DNA from: Antedon mediterranea
Taxonomy: Eukaryota; Echinodermata; Crinoidea; Comatulida; Antedonidae
Reading direction: 5' to 3'
NCBI RefSeq assembly: GCF_964355755.1
Contig: NC_092672.1
Coordinates: 23,678,501-23,742,500, forward strand
Length of the DNA stretch: 64,000 nucleotides
Shown: positions 12,301 to 27,300 of the stretch, in pieces
Layout of the letters: every line of letters begins with the position of its first letter
How positions within the stretch are numbered: position 1 is the stretch's first letter
Notes under the pieces: model-generated
The model's database searches: none
The model's input: the letters and a program-made list of their open reading frames with translations, nothing else
What the model was told of the DNA's origin: nothing
Position numbers and translations under genes: made by a program

Positions 12301-15300
12301 ATAAATATGCAAAATCTAAAGAATATCTCAATTTTAGTTACCATAGTAACTGTTGCTATGCATAACTAAGGAAATTAAATAATTATTAATTAATAATTAA
12401 TACTGAATCCAACCATCACAGTAAAAAAATATAGAATTTAAAAACAATATTTAATAATAAAGTGTGATATTTTACATGCTGACCTTAACTGAAATGAAAT
12501 TTCAAATCAGGGCTTCAATATTTGTTATGTAGCATTAACATACCTATTTATTTTTTTTTTTCCTGCGGATCTCTGCAACCAACTTTTAATTAATATAAAC
12601 TGTTTTAAGCATAGCCTTAAGAAATATTTTAATAATCTGTTTTAATCTGAACATATGTATATTTTAAAGATATTTTCTTAATTCCATCTTTTTAAATTAA
12701 CAATTTTTTATAAAAACCCATTGCTGAATTTTATAGTTTTATCTCAATTTTAATAGAATCCACCATGTATTATTCATTTTATGTAAGTATTTCGATGTGG
12801 AGAGAGCCTCTCGACGGTTATTTTTATTTATAACTTTTAGGTTATCCGGCCTCATTGACTTTTTTTTTACTATTGTTTTTTTTTTGTACTGTTCTGTATA
12901 TTGGCGAAATAAATGATATGATATGAGTATATCATTGACTTTTGATTGGTTCTATTTTGGGGAGGGGAAAGTGGTGGATCCAGGACTTTTAAATAGTTAG
13001 GGGTTGAAGGCGAGGGTCTAAAAACTTAACTTTATGTCCTATCTTTTGCATTGCAATTTTTAACTTGGGGTGGGTGGGGGCTTGGAGAAAGGGGGAGGGG
13101 ATGGGATGGGATGGAGGAGTTTGAATCTGTCTATTCATTGGGGCAATAGTAGCGGCAGTGTGGGTGGTGCTTGAATGCACTTGACACTCTATAGTGGATG
13201 ATCGACCAAAGTGTTGCAGTTTATCTTTTTGTGGTTATAGTCGGGGTGGGGGGGAGGGGTGGTAGTCGAAAGTGGTGGTGGATGGGCATGTGGGATCTGC
13301 TTAGGTTAGCAAATAAAAAAAGTAAACAAATAAAAGAGGAGCTTCAAAATAAGAGAGGAGTAATCTGACGATTTATGATCTGATAATTTATTCAAATTTC
13401 CAGAGGATATAACCTATAAAATGACATTAAAACTGGAGAATTACAGAATCTATATTTAAAAAATTTTTTTTTTCTCACAACACAACTAGAACTATATAAA
13501 ACATTAAGAATTTTTCTGACCAATAAGTTTCAAATCAAATAATCAAAGAAAATAAAATGTTTTTACTAATATACCATGTTTTTTTTTTATAAAAATGCCT
13601 ATGTTTCTCGCAACACTGCTTGTAGATTTTAAATTTACCTCAGTATTTTATTTTAGAAATCAATTATTAAACATTACCTATTTGTAATAAATCAGCTAAA
13701 ACAATACACAATTTGGGCGTTATGGTAGTAAGTAAAGTTTAGTTGCATTGAACAATTTAAACAAAGTGAAAAACACACCTTTTTAAATAAATGGTATCTC
13801 CCAAAGTATGAAAAAAAAATAAAAAAATTTGAAACAGGTACACAATACATTGTTATTATGCATACACTAATTATTTTTTATAATTAAATGAAAAAAACAA
13901 AAATATCGTTCATCAAAGTAGTACCAATATCCATTTCTAAAAACCTTAAAAAAGGACAAAATTTGTCAAAAACACAAATTTGGCCGTTGCCATGGAAATA
14001 TACGTGTGAAATAAAAAATACTTCATAGTTGATTTCTCTCAATACATATAATAGCCATGTGCAAAATTTGAAAGAAATCCATTTTTTTGAGTCTGCCACC
14101 CTTTTTGATATTTCTTTGATTCTTACAGACAATGGCTCTTAAGAACCATTTGAGGGCACTTCCTAGATACAGGATACAAAAAGCAAGCATACCCTCTAAT
14201 GAAATAAATTTTATTTGTTCTCATAAAAATTCTCTTCTTTCTCTTAACATTCATTCACTACTGGTTCATGGTCACAAAAGTACATTTTGATTGTTTTGTT
14301 ATTTTAGACACCCCAGTACCTTGAAGCCTTTAGAAACCTTGACAAAGGCATACTGGATGAGAAGTTGTTAAAGAAATTGTGGGAGAAGAAGGGTATTGAT
14401 AGTAAGAAATTCCAATACCTTGTAGACCTGATGATTCGATTTGGTTTCATTTGTGAGAGAACAACCTCCACCAGCCAAGCCAACACAGCAAGTACATCTA
14501 CAGTAAGATTTTTTCTCAACTTTTTTGCACACATTTATTTTCCGGCCAATATTTTATATGTTTTTTTAAGAACAACCATGTTGTTGACATACCCTGACTT
14601 CTGAGAGGTAGTTTAAATGGGATATAAAGGAATTTTTGTAATTGATGAAAGCTGCTTACGTTTTGCCCAATAACGCAGTTAGGCCGTCTCAGTCTTGAAC
14701 CTTCCTTGCTACTGGCCTGATTTTAACAAGACTTAGTATTAAAGATGTTAGATACATTGCTTTAAGCACTGTTATTTTACTGTACTTGATTAAAGTTTGA
14801 TCAAGGCAGATTAGATTTTATTGCATTTTTACACATTTTAACATTAATTATTTCAGAAATCAGTTGTCACGAGATCATTTTTTGTACCACTACGACTTGC
14901 TTTTGAGACATCACCATCCAGTGAAGTGAAGTCTGTGCATGATGGGCACTATTCTATCAGCATCTATTACGACCTTTGTGGACATCTGCCTGACATACTG
15001 TTTCCATATTTAGTGATTGATTTCATTAATGAATATCAGAAGGAGACAGAAGATGAACCACAACTATCTCATAATCATGCTGAGCTCTACATAGACCAAT
15101 GTCATAATGTGATTCTGTCTCTTGTTCAATTGATAACTAAAGAAGATGAACGAAAGTTCATGTTAAAGGTGACATTAAATCTTAAATTTAAACTACCAAT
15201 AGTTTAATGTTATGATTTGGTGCTATTAATATGTTATATACAAGTGTGCGACAATAATGCATGCAATAGCTTTCAAATCCTAAAAATAATATGCTACAAC

Positions 15301-18300
15301 AGATCAAGTGAAGCATATTAAAACTAGAATGGCACTCCGAGAGTGCATACCTCCGCCTACTGTAAAATTCTTAATGCTGCGTGTGATTGGGCTAATTTCA
15401 CTACAACAATTTGTATGCAAGTTTGGTGTAAATGTTATTTAACCAGCCTTTCAACTGACAATAGTTTCAGTTGACTATCAATAGAACAGCAACGACAAAA
15501 ACAAGAAATTGAAATTCCAGTTTATTTGTTACTTTGAGACTGCTCGCCAGCTTTTGAAAATGCTCTCCAATCTTTTAAAACTAGCAGGTTTGAAAATAAT
15601 AATAAAAAGTCCAGAATTGACATCCTGAGATCCATAAGATTTATTACACACATAATACACAAATATACTTATGTACTTTAAAATGTTTGTCTTTAGGCAA
15701 CAATTAAAGGCAGAATGGCAATTGCAGAAACAGCTACCACAGAATGTGAACCTTCTCCTGAAGCATGTAAACAGGTATGTTATGATTTCTTTTAAAACAT
15801 GCACCATTGGTGGCGACATTCAATATTTTTATTCATCGATAAGTCCAGAAAATACGAATACACCGCACAATGAATACGTAGTACCGGGACGATTCGGCCA
15901 GGAGACGATTCGTGTACATACATCATTTCTGCCAGGGGACATAATTGGCATATATTTCGCATCTTACAAGACTTATTTTCAGTACAGGTTAAAATCTCAC
16001 ACACATAGTTTCCAGAGGGGTTGGCCATGTTTCAGAAATTCCCACTAGAGGGTGCGAGCAAACAAACTCTCTAGTTAAAAGTAATTATCAACTTTTTTTT
16101 CTTACAGGTTATGTCAACGCTTGAGATGTCTTTCAAACATTCTAAAGATGGTGGTAGAAGGGGCATTAAATTCCATCGATGCATTCCCTGTGATTGTAGT
16201 AAGACATCTGAGAAGAAACACATGCAAGTTCTTGGAGATTTCCAGGAAGAGATGTTGCCATGCAAAGGAGATCGGATGAATGTTAAACGCTACAAGAGGC
16301 TATTTGGCAGTAAGTTCAGCAATACTAGAGTACAAATTATACAAATCACTGGTGCATTGTATTTCAGATTAAATTTCATGGGAAGGGGCTTTATTTTAGA
16401 TTTTGGATCATTTGCCATAAGTAGCATTTAGTGTATACTTTTACTGCTTCCTTATCTATTATTGTAATAGAAGTGTAGATACATACAGGTAATGATTCAA
16501 CAAATTACATGTAATAGAATTTAAACAATAACCATGAAGTGGTTAAAATATGTGCAACAAGATCATCATCATTATCACCCTTCATAAATGAATAGAATAA
16601 ACTTTAAAACGTCATTAAAGACAAGCAAGTACCCATAATGTTTAATGTCTGGTAAACACGCATCGTGACACTAGCAGTGGTACTGTGGCTTGGTGTATTA
16701 GTTACTGTACACAAGTCCTTGGTTCAAATCATAATACTAAGATGTTTCTCATGACCCAACAACAACACCGCAATTTACATAAATGAGTGATAATGGTAAG
16801 CGGTAAACTGCATGCTTGTCCCACGTAAGATCTATATCTTCCTGAGTGGGTTTCCACTAAACCGCCATCCACGTTTAAAAAACATAGATTCTGTATTTTT
16901 GTTTTTCATTACCCCTTACAGTTCACGCTCATCTGTGTAAATTGGCCTTAAGCCTAATATTAATCCCGATTTATAAAATATGGATTTGCATTTCATCTGT
17001 AATTGGTGAGTTATGTTCTTGCTTTTGGATCTGCTGCGTTAAAATTATATATACATACCATAATGGTATGTTACTAAACTTTACAGGTTTAAACTACTGT
17101 AGTATTGTATGACAAGCAATTGGTCATATGATGTAAACACAAATACCCTTTTTAATTCAACAGTGAGTTCAAACTGCCTAGTTAAATACATGCATTCTTT
17201 TTTATTTGTATCAGTATTGTTATCATCATTATAAATGCACTTTTCATATTAGTGTATCAATAAATAGGCCAGAAAATATAGTGTTCATTCAAGTAAGCAT
17301 TCGTAGCTGATGGGGCCATTTATTCAAAAGCCACTGCTGTCATCACACATAATGTTTACACAGAATACCACAATGATCACCTTTTCAAAGCAACATCATG
17401 ATCTTTTATTTCGTCATTAGTAGTCGCATTACATGTATGCACAGTATTTGTTGTGGTTTGTTTCTAAATGTTAATAATAATTATAATTCTGAATCAAAGA
17501 AAAGTATATTCTTATTTTGTAGATGAAAGAACAAGAGAATTGATGAAGCTAGCAAAAAAGCTAGGCAATGAATGGGAACAACTGGCTGTGTTTCTTGGGT
17601 TCACTAAGGCAGAGCTTGATGGCTTTAAATATGGCAATCGTAACATGCTAGGAGCAATATTCAGCATGCTAGACACTTGCTGCAAGAAGGCAGGTACTAG
17701 CAAGGAATGGAATATACAACTCACTAAAGCACTCAGAGAAATTGATAGACACGATTTAGCAGATGAAGTCAAAAGTAAGCTATAAACAGTGTTTTAAAAA
17801 CTGCTAATAATGTTTGCCCTATCATCAGCATCCTTTTCAATTTTTTATAAATACATTTTTTTAAATATGTTTTACGTTTCATTATAGAGTTGATGTCTAT
17901 AACATAGTATATTTTCACAACTTCCCATACAATACATTTCTTTTTTTTTTGTAACACCATTGTTGGTATTTTAATATTTTTTACGTTTCATTATAAGTCT
18001 ATAACTTAGTTTTCTTCCACGCCATTCCATTTTGTATTATATTAAAGTTTCTTAGCAGCTTTTGGTCTGATTTTAATAAATAAATAAAACATTGTTCCAA
18101 CAACAGCAACTAAAACATTGATTGTTTTATACTTTTATACTTTTGTACTCATTTTCATGTGCTTACAATTTAGATAAAGAATCTCAATTATTTTCCATGT
18201 ATTGATAATGAACAACTATTTTGATTTTCAATGAATATATACAATTGCCCAGCAGGTAATTCAGTGATATTTTGTTTAAGTAATACTGTAGTAAGACAAT

Positions 18301-21300
18301 GTATTCTCCACATTCAACTTGTTATGAAAAAATGTTATTCCTATTACATTAAATTTAATATCAGTGTGTGAAATCTCAAATGTGAAAGAAATAAGAGAAA
18401 AATCTTTTTGTTTTCTTAGATGAAGCATCTAAAGAATTAATGGAATTAGCCAAAAAACTTGGCAGTGAGTGGGAACAAGTTGCAATATTCCTAGAGTTTG
18501 AAAAGGCTGACCTTGATCGCTTTAAGCAAGACAATCATGGTTACTTGCTAGGAGCAATCTTCAGTATGCTGGATGCATGGTACAGGAAGTCGTCAGGTAC
18601 TATGTCACAACTCATTGAAGCCCTTAAACAAGCTAACAGAAATGACTTAGCAGATGAAGTCAAAAGTAAGCTATAAACAGTGTTCTAGAAACTGCTAATC
18701 ATTCTTGCCCTATCATCAGCATCCTTTCCAATTTTTTATAAATACATTTTTTTTTAAATATGTTTTACGTTTCATTATAGAGTTGATGTCTATAACATAG
18801 TTTATTTTCACAACTTTCCATACAATACATTTCTTTTTTTTTTGTAACACCTTTATTGATATTTTAATATTTTTTACGTTTCATTATAAGTCTATAACAT
18901 AGTTTTCTTCCATTTTGTATTATATTAAAGTTTCTTAGCAGCTTTTGGTATGATTTTAATAAATAAATAAAACATTGTTCCAACAACAGCAACTAAAACA
19001 TTGATTGTTTTATACTTTTGTACTCACTTTCATGTGCCTACAATTTAGATAAAGAATCTCAATTATTTTCCATGTATTTGGTTTGATAATGAACAACTAT
19101 TTTGATTTTCAATGAATATATACAATTGCCCAGCAGGTAATTCAGTGATATTTTGTTTAAATTCCAGTTCAAAAAGGATGATTCTATTAAATAAATGTAA
19201 CAGAGATTTTCCCATAATATGACCACCATTTTTTTAAAGTTCATTAGTAATGTTATCTTTCCCTGGAGATTTAAAATTTTTTTGCAAATACTTAATACAT
19301 ATTTTATACTTTCAATATCAATATAAATATCACATAGAGGATCTGTAGCCTCATCCTCATCTCTGAACAAGACTTGTTTCTAATGTTTTGTATACAGTTC
19401 TCAGTCATGTATACATTATTATTGAATGTATTATTTTTAGAATTACTTAGTGATTCCCAATAGTTTCTTAATGTTTCGGCTTTTTCTTCAACGCTAGTAA
19501 CAACTTGTTCCGACCCTGGAACCTTAAAACAATCAGTATTTTGTTGGTTAAACTTTGACCCTCTAATTGTTTGCCAGAATTCCTTACAATTTTTACCTTC
19601 TTTGTTTGCAATTAACAATTGATTTATCTACCCTCATTTCTAATATCTTTTGTTTTATCAAATTCTTAGCAAACAACCGCTTTTGTTGGTAATTCTGCCA
19701 AAGAAAGTCACATGTTGCAGCATCTTTGTCTTTTCTTGTAACATAATTTCTTTGAATTTGCATCCCATTCTTTAAAATCCCTTTCTAAATAGGTAGTATA
19801 TTCACTAAAATCTTCACCAAACTTAATGTTCCATATATATTTCTTACTACACCTATTATCTTTGTTTTTCGAGTTACTTATATTTAATTTAAGTAGTAAC
19901 ATATAATATTTTGTTGTTTTGTTATACAATACATTTTCATTGTAGATTCTGTCAGATTTACAATTGTTTTTTGTATTAATATAAGGATGAGATATAACAC
20001 AGGATGACAGTTTTAACACTTACCCCAAATTAAACGAGCATTATAAATAATGTATTTCTAAAAATCATCATGTCTCAAGTTCAGCAAATTCTAAATGGAA
20101 TTTAAACAAAAATCATGAAAGATGTGTTGGCTAGGTGTGGTAGTTCGAGATCAGTCGGACACAATCATATGAAGGCAGCATTGATTTCCATCAGTATTTC
20201 ATTTATTCATATTCACATTCATATTCACTGGCATTTATCACATATAAACTACAATCGGATTCACATTCATATTTACTGGCATTTATCACATAAACTACAA
20301 TCAGCCATCTCTTGGAAAAAACCCCTATAAATACAACAGACAAACATACTTTTTTTTTTTTTTTTTTTTTTTATTTCATCATCACCCTACAGTGACCAAA
20401 CGTCACCATTAACAGGGCTGAAAGTCGTAAAATATAACATATAATATACAAGCAAAAATCAACAGATAACAAGACAACATTTAAATATTACTGACATTAG
20501 ACAAAACCTTGTGACGGAAACAAGCAAGGGAATCAAAAAAAATATCAACAGATCCATCAATTTTACATAGTGAATGGTATAACTTAGGCAAACGATTAAC
20601 AAAACCATTTTTAGTAATATTTACCCTCCCTCTTGATATAGAAAATAAAGCAGGATAACGCAATTGATATTGTGGAACAGAAATAGGAAAGTACACTTCA
20701 AAATTACCATGAAAAATTGAGTTCACAGCCTTAAAAAGAAAAATTAAATCAAATAACTTACGCCTACCCGCTAAATTAAAAAGAACGTCTATAATAGAAC
20801 CAAATTTACGCACATAAAATCGACAAAACTTGTTCTGTACACTTTGTAATCTAGAAGACTGGGCAAGAGAAATAGAGTTAAAAATAACACTGCAGAATTC
20901 AAGATTCGACCTAACTAAAGATTTGTATAAAATAACTAATGCCTTTTTATCGTTGATATGTCTGCAATGTCTCCAAAGAAAACCCAAAAGTCTATTGCAT
21001 TTAGAGACTATAAAATCAATATGTTTACAGAAGGTTAATGAACTATCTAAAAAAACACCAAGGTCTTTGTGAACAGAGACTCTTTCAAGTATAATATTCT
21101 TAATATAAAAGTCAAAATAGATGGGTTTTTTCTTAAGAGTAAAAGACATTGATTTGCATTTAGAGGCATTGACTGACATATTCCAAGTGTCGCACCAGTG
21201 AATGAGTCTGTCAACGTCTTCTTGTAACAACAACATATCATTTAAAGTTTGTATAGACTTAAATAATTTGATATCGTCAGCAAACATAAGAACATTAGAA

Positions 21301-24300
21301 TGACGAGGAACAAAGGAAAAATCGTTAATAAACATAATGAAAAAAAGAGGCCCCAAAATAGACCCCTGAGGCACTCCAGATAAAACTGGAAGCCATTCAG
21401 ACGCGTTACCATCAAAAGTGACTCTCTGAAACCTGTCCGATAAATAACTTGTAAAAAATAAAATTAAATCGTGATTTAGACCAAATTGTTGAAGTTTAAA
21501 CAAGAGCAACTTATGGGAGACCCTGTCAAAGGCTTTAGCCATGTCTGTATATACAACTTCGCATTGCCCTTTTGCATTTATTGCGTCATACGCATGTGAC
21601 AACAGAACAGACAAATTTGTTTCACAAGACCTTCCTGGGTAAAATCCGTGTTGATGGTCACTAATAACTGGTGATATATGTTTAAAAATTTGGTCGTGAA
21701 CAATTTTTTCAAAAACTTTAGAAATAGTTGGCAACAATGAAACCGGTCTATAATTGCGTACATCAGATTTAGAACTAGCTTTAAAGATAGGGCACACGTT
21801 AGCTTGCTTCCATTTTATCGGAAAACGTTTCTCAGAAATGCATCTTTCAAATAAAATTTTACAAGGGAAAGAAAGAGGTTTGGCAGCTAAAGACAAAACA
21901 ATATTACTTAGACCATCATTACCTGAAGCCTTATGAGAATCAATTTCATTAATGTGCTTTTCTATAACCTCCTGATTAAACTCAAGTTTAGATAAGCAAT
22001 CGATGGGATATTCAGGAAGATTAGGAACATCCAAATCTTTGTTAACAGGACTAAAAACAGAATAAAAAAATTGGTTAAGTAAGTTTGCTTTGTCTTTTAC
22101 AGTGTAAGCTGACTGATTATTAAAATGTAGTTCCGAAGGAATGTTATTATTATTTTTTCTTGAGGATTTTATCCAAGACCAAAAACGTTTCGGATTACAA
22201 CTTAAATTACAACATAATGAATTAACATAGGTACGATACTTAAATCTACAAAGTCGTTTAAAATTTGACCTAGCAAATCGAAAATTTTCAATATTTAACC
22301 TATTTGGATTACGTTTTTTTTCTCTAAAATATGATTCTTTAGATTTCAAAGCAGTGTAGAGCTCATTATCAAACCATGGTGGGAGTTTTCTCTTAGGTCT
22401 GAAAACAGGGACGAGATCTTTGATAGTAGCAAAAATAAAATCATAAAATAAATTAACTGCCTCATCAATGTCAACGGCAAGATCAAGTAAATTCCAAGGA
22501 ATATGAGAAAGTGTTTGTATAAAATCTAATTTGTTAAGTTTTTTAAAATTATATAACAATCGATCGTCATTATTGATAAGGTGTTTGTTAAACTCTATAG
22601 GATATTTAAAATTTATTGCACAGTGATCAGAAGTGAAAATATCTTCACCGAATGAAACTTCATGGCATATAGTATTGCACAAGACAAGATCAAGAGTGTG
22701 ATCGGCACATGTCGGAAAATATACAAATTGATTAAAATTATTACCCTGTAAAATATTATCTATAAAAAATTTGCCATTGGAGTTGTCGGGAGCTTCACAT
22801 TCTACAATATTGCACTTATTATAACTATTCAAACGCCATTTTATCTCAGGTAGATTAAAATCTCCTAATAACATAACGTCATGATTGAAACCCTGAAATT
22901 CATATTGCACATTGTTTATAGATTCACAGAGACGATCGATTTGAGATTTAGGTGCCGATGGTGGGCGATAATATATACCAATAATTAAACATTTTTTTCT
23001 AGACAGTTGAATTTTGACCCACATTAGTTCTTGACTTTCATCTTCAAACTTAATGAGACGACACGACCTGTATTTGTTGTTAATTAAGAGTAAAACTCCA
23101 CCGCCTCTCTTGTCCTCTTGCCGGTCCCTGCGATATAGATTAAAGCCATCTAAAGACAGTTCACAATCAATTACAGTGTTATTTAACCAGGTTTCAGTTA
23201 ATGCTACAACGTCTATGTATCTTGTGCACATGTGACTAAACAATTCCGATTTATATGATTCCATTTTATTTTTTACACTACGAAAGTTTTGGTAGTACAC
23301 CTTTAAAGAGCTACTTTTGTTGTTCGAATTAGTAGCATTCGGGCCAGGATTGACTTCTATGTCCCCTCCAAGTACAACAGACCAAATACGTAGAGTACTA
23401 ACCGAATTTGAATAGTATGACACAGCCCTGCCAAGGAATTTAAACTTCGATTTCTTTCGTACTTGTAATGATGTAAGGCCAGTTATTGTTATTGCACATT
23501 TTGAATAATAAATAGGTATCGGATGAAAATCGTCGTCAATGTAAACAGCATCATTAAAATAGTAGAAAAAGTATTGCACAAAGTTGTTCATAGAACGTTG
23601 TGTAAGTTCCAATTCGACTTGGTTCCACTTAACATACTGACCTGGACAGCTGGTTATTGCACATTTTGAATAATAAAATGGTATCGGATGAAAATCGTCG
23701 TCAAGAATAAATCGAATGTAGACTGCATCGGTAAAATAGTAGAAAAAATATTGCACAAAGTTGTTCATAGAACGCTTTGTATATTCCATTTCAACTAGGC
23801 TCCATTTAACATTTGCATACTGACCTGGACAGCTGACTACACAGACCCCTTCACACACCGGTAATGCTATTCTTTGAAATTCGCTCTGCCGGCCTAAGCT
23901 TATTGTGCTAAAATTCACGTATTTATACAAAGATTGGTGAAAATTGTTGTCACAATTGCATCCATATCCACTCCAAAACACTTCGTGATCATCATTAAAG
24001 GGATATTGTGTTGGGGTAAACGAGTAAGTAAATGAAATAAACGAGACACAACAGAGCAAAAATACGGCGGTGTTCATTGTTCAATACATAATAATAATCC
24101 ACATATGAACAATTGCTAACCATTGTTATACTCATTATGTTATCTTTAGTACAATACATACACATCACATCAGTATTACATTATTATCAATTATATATAA
24201 CAAGTGATAACCACATCTATACCTGGATTAAACTATGTTAATTTTGGAGGTGCATACCCATCTTTACTCAGCCTCCATTCCATTCAGCCCAATATATTAA

Positions 24301-27300
24301 TAAACATGTAAAACCAGGTTCTTAACATCATACTATTCACAACTACATATGACCACAACATTGGTCGCCATATTGGAATCCGAACTTGCACACTTATCGG
24401 CGAGTCATTCTACCATCAATTATAACTACATATATGAGCATAAATAACACATTTAATACAATACTACTATTCATTATCATGAGTAAATACAACAATTGAT
24501 TATCTTAATTTATGATATAGTATTACAACGTACCTGGAAACTAATAACTGATAATTTAATTAGTATAGCAACTGCCTCTACTCAGCCACAATGGATATGC
24601 CCAATCTGTACCCACGTGCGGGGAAATGGAAATATCTGTTTTTAAACAAAACTGTGTGAGCTATTATTTTAGGCCTAAATTTTTATGTTATCTGAGATTA
24701 ACAAAAACATACAAGTATTAACTAACACTGACACACAAGCTAATTTTCCCACAAAAAATATAAACGTCGTAGTGGTGTATCGTTACATGTACTTTACTAT
24801 TTCAGTTGACTATGACAGTGACAGTTTTAACAAAGTATTAAATCGCAAATGTTCTACTCTATTTAGTGACACTATTCTATTCTATTCATGACACAAAATA
24901 CATGAATAAGGTCCAATGTGAATGGCATAATAAAACAGTGTATCCTAGTGTTAAAAGAATAGTTTATTTAATAAAAACTAACTTTAAAATCTGTATTGCA
25001 TAAATTGTACGTGATACTGTTTTTGTTATTATAACTAATATGTTTATTTTGCATAGATACAGAGACTGCTACTCCTCTGTTTACAAGCTCATTAGAGACA
25101 GGTTAGTGGTTATCATTAGATCATTATGTATCATATGGACAGTTTGTCTGAAAATACATGAATATAATAGCATAACATCTTGGTGTCATTAGTAGAATAG
25201 TTGATTTAATACTGGTATTCTTGATTATGACTAATGTATATGTTTATTTTGCATAGATGCACATATTGCTGCTCATTTGGCTGCAAGCTCATTAGGGACA
25301 GGTATAGGTGAGTAACATTAGATCATTAGGGACAGGTATAGGTGAGTAACATTAGATCATTAGGGACAGGTATAGGTGAGTAACATTAGATCATTAGGGA
25401 CAGGTATAGGTGAGTAACATTAGATCATTAGGGACAGGTATAGGTGAGTAACATTAGATCGTTAGGGACAGGTATAGGTGAGTAACATTAGATCATTAGG
25501 GACAGGTATAGGTGAGTAACATTAGATCATTAGTGACAGGTATAGGTGAGTAACATTAGATCATTAGGGACAGGTATAGGTGAGTAACATTAGAACATTA
25601 GGGACAGGTATAGGTAAGTAACATTAGATCATTAGGGACAGGTATAGGTGAGTAACATTAGATCATTAGGGACAGGTATAGGTGAGTAACATTAGATCAT
25701 TAGGGACAGGTATAGGTGAGTAACATTAGATCATTAGGGACAGGTATAGGTGAGTAACATTAGATCATTAGGGACAGGTATAGGTGAGTAACATTAGATC
25801 ATTAGGGACAGGTATAGGTGAGTAACATTAGATCATTAGGGCATTGTTACAACCACTTATGTAGTACCAGCTATAATAAAAACTACTGCTAAGAGAGAAA
25901 CAATAAAGATATCATATAATTTATTTCATTTGAACAAATACAAACATGAAAACATAACAAATGTAAATCAATGAGGCAGGATTACCTAAAATAACAGTCA
26001 AGAAGCAAACATAAGACATTCAAACATAATTAAAAACACATTTTTTGGAAGAAAGTTAAAATTGCTTTATATGAATGACAAGATAGTTTAAATTGTATGA
26101 AGTTAAATGTATTACAGCAAAATCCACCACAGGTTAGCTAATTCCTCAAAATAATCAAAGCCGAACAAATCAGAATGCTCATATTTCTTCTCACTTTCAG
26201 AAACATAGAATTATCAACATTATTTTCTTTGATATTATTAATTTGAATACTATAATAACAATTTTCAAATAGTAGGCAAAACTTTTCTACGTAGGAAAAG
26301 TGGTCAAAATAATAACCAAAAAATCCTTGAAAACAAAACAGCAATCTGTTAAGAGATTGATTCACACATATATATATAAACTTTTATGGGGATAAAAATG
26401 CAATAATTATCCATCATTTGTTTTGCAGAAAATACATTACAAGAAAAGTATTTTATATTACTAAAATATAAATATGCATATTTTGCAGTGAAACATTTTA
26501 AGATTTTTTTAAGAGTGACTAGTATCAATCATAGTATAATAATTCTCAAACACTTGTTATTGTAGTGAATACATCACAAAAACAATTCAACAAGTTGAAG
26601 TATGATCTTGGTTCACTCTATATTGGTGAGCGACTGCTGTTGTTGAAATGCTGTCTATTTGAACACGTAGACTTACAGCACCTTGGCAAGTCAAGTAGCA
26701 CAGCAAATTACCTATTAAACCAACTACATGAACGTCGTTATATCACACCTACTAATATCCGTCTGTTGCTAGAGGTGGCTGAGATTTCCCAGTTGAAAGA
26801 TGCTAAAGATCTCATAAATCAATATGTTGTAACCAACAAGGTTCCAAACACTGATGAAGATATAAAGTCAGTTTCACCATATAGGAAACGATTGTGCAAG
26901 GCATTGCAGCAATTTGACCCACATAATTTAAATGATGTAATTGCTTACTATGGATTGAACTTATTAAGTTTACCAACAATTTGGGAATTAGTGTTTCACC
27001 TTGAAAGCAATAGAAAATTACTAGAAGAATCAGAAATAAAGAGGTTGGCTGAGCTTCTTGGACCAATCGCTGAGAGCATACTATTCAATGGTATGTATGT
27101 TGTATCATGTATAAACATCATTTATAACAATTGAAGTTAATTTATGTGATTTCTTACATACACAGTGTGATTATAAATAATGTAAGCCATGTAAAGTATA
27201 TTCAACTATAAATCTCATCATATTTAAATATTGATAGCATAACCTGCATCATTACACCAGAATTGTTAAAAGAGTAAAAATCAATCTCATAATTATACTG

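Larger units (their letters stand above)
9988..14138. mobile_element. TTAA-flanked non-autonomous DNA transposon (4.15 kb)
   Basis: Both ends read GAGCCATTGTCTGTAA inward and are bordered by TTAA (9984-9987 and 14139-14142). Similarity of the inverted ends extends about 90 bp with gaps (GGTGGCAGA, AAAAAAATGGATTTCT). TTAA target duplication is known for piggyBac and Kolobok elements. No transposase ORF is visible, so it is non-autonomous. Inside are degenerate tandem repeats, a smaller palindromic insertion, a LINE 3' tail and G-rich tracts. It sits in the intron between COR exons. Confidence 0.7.
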
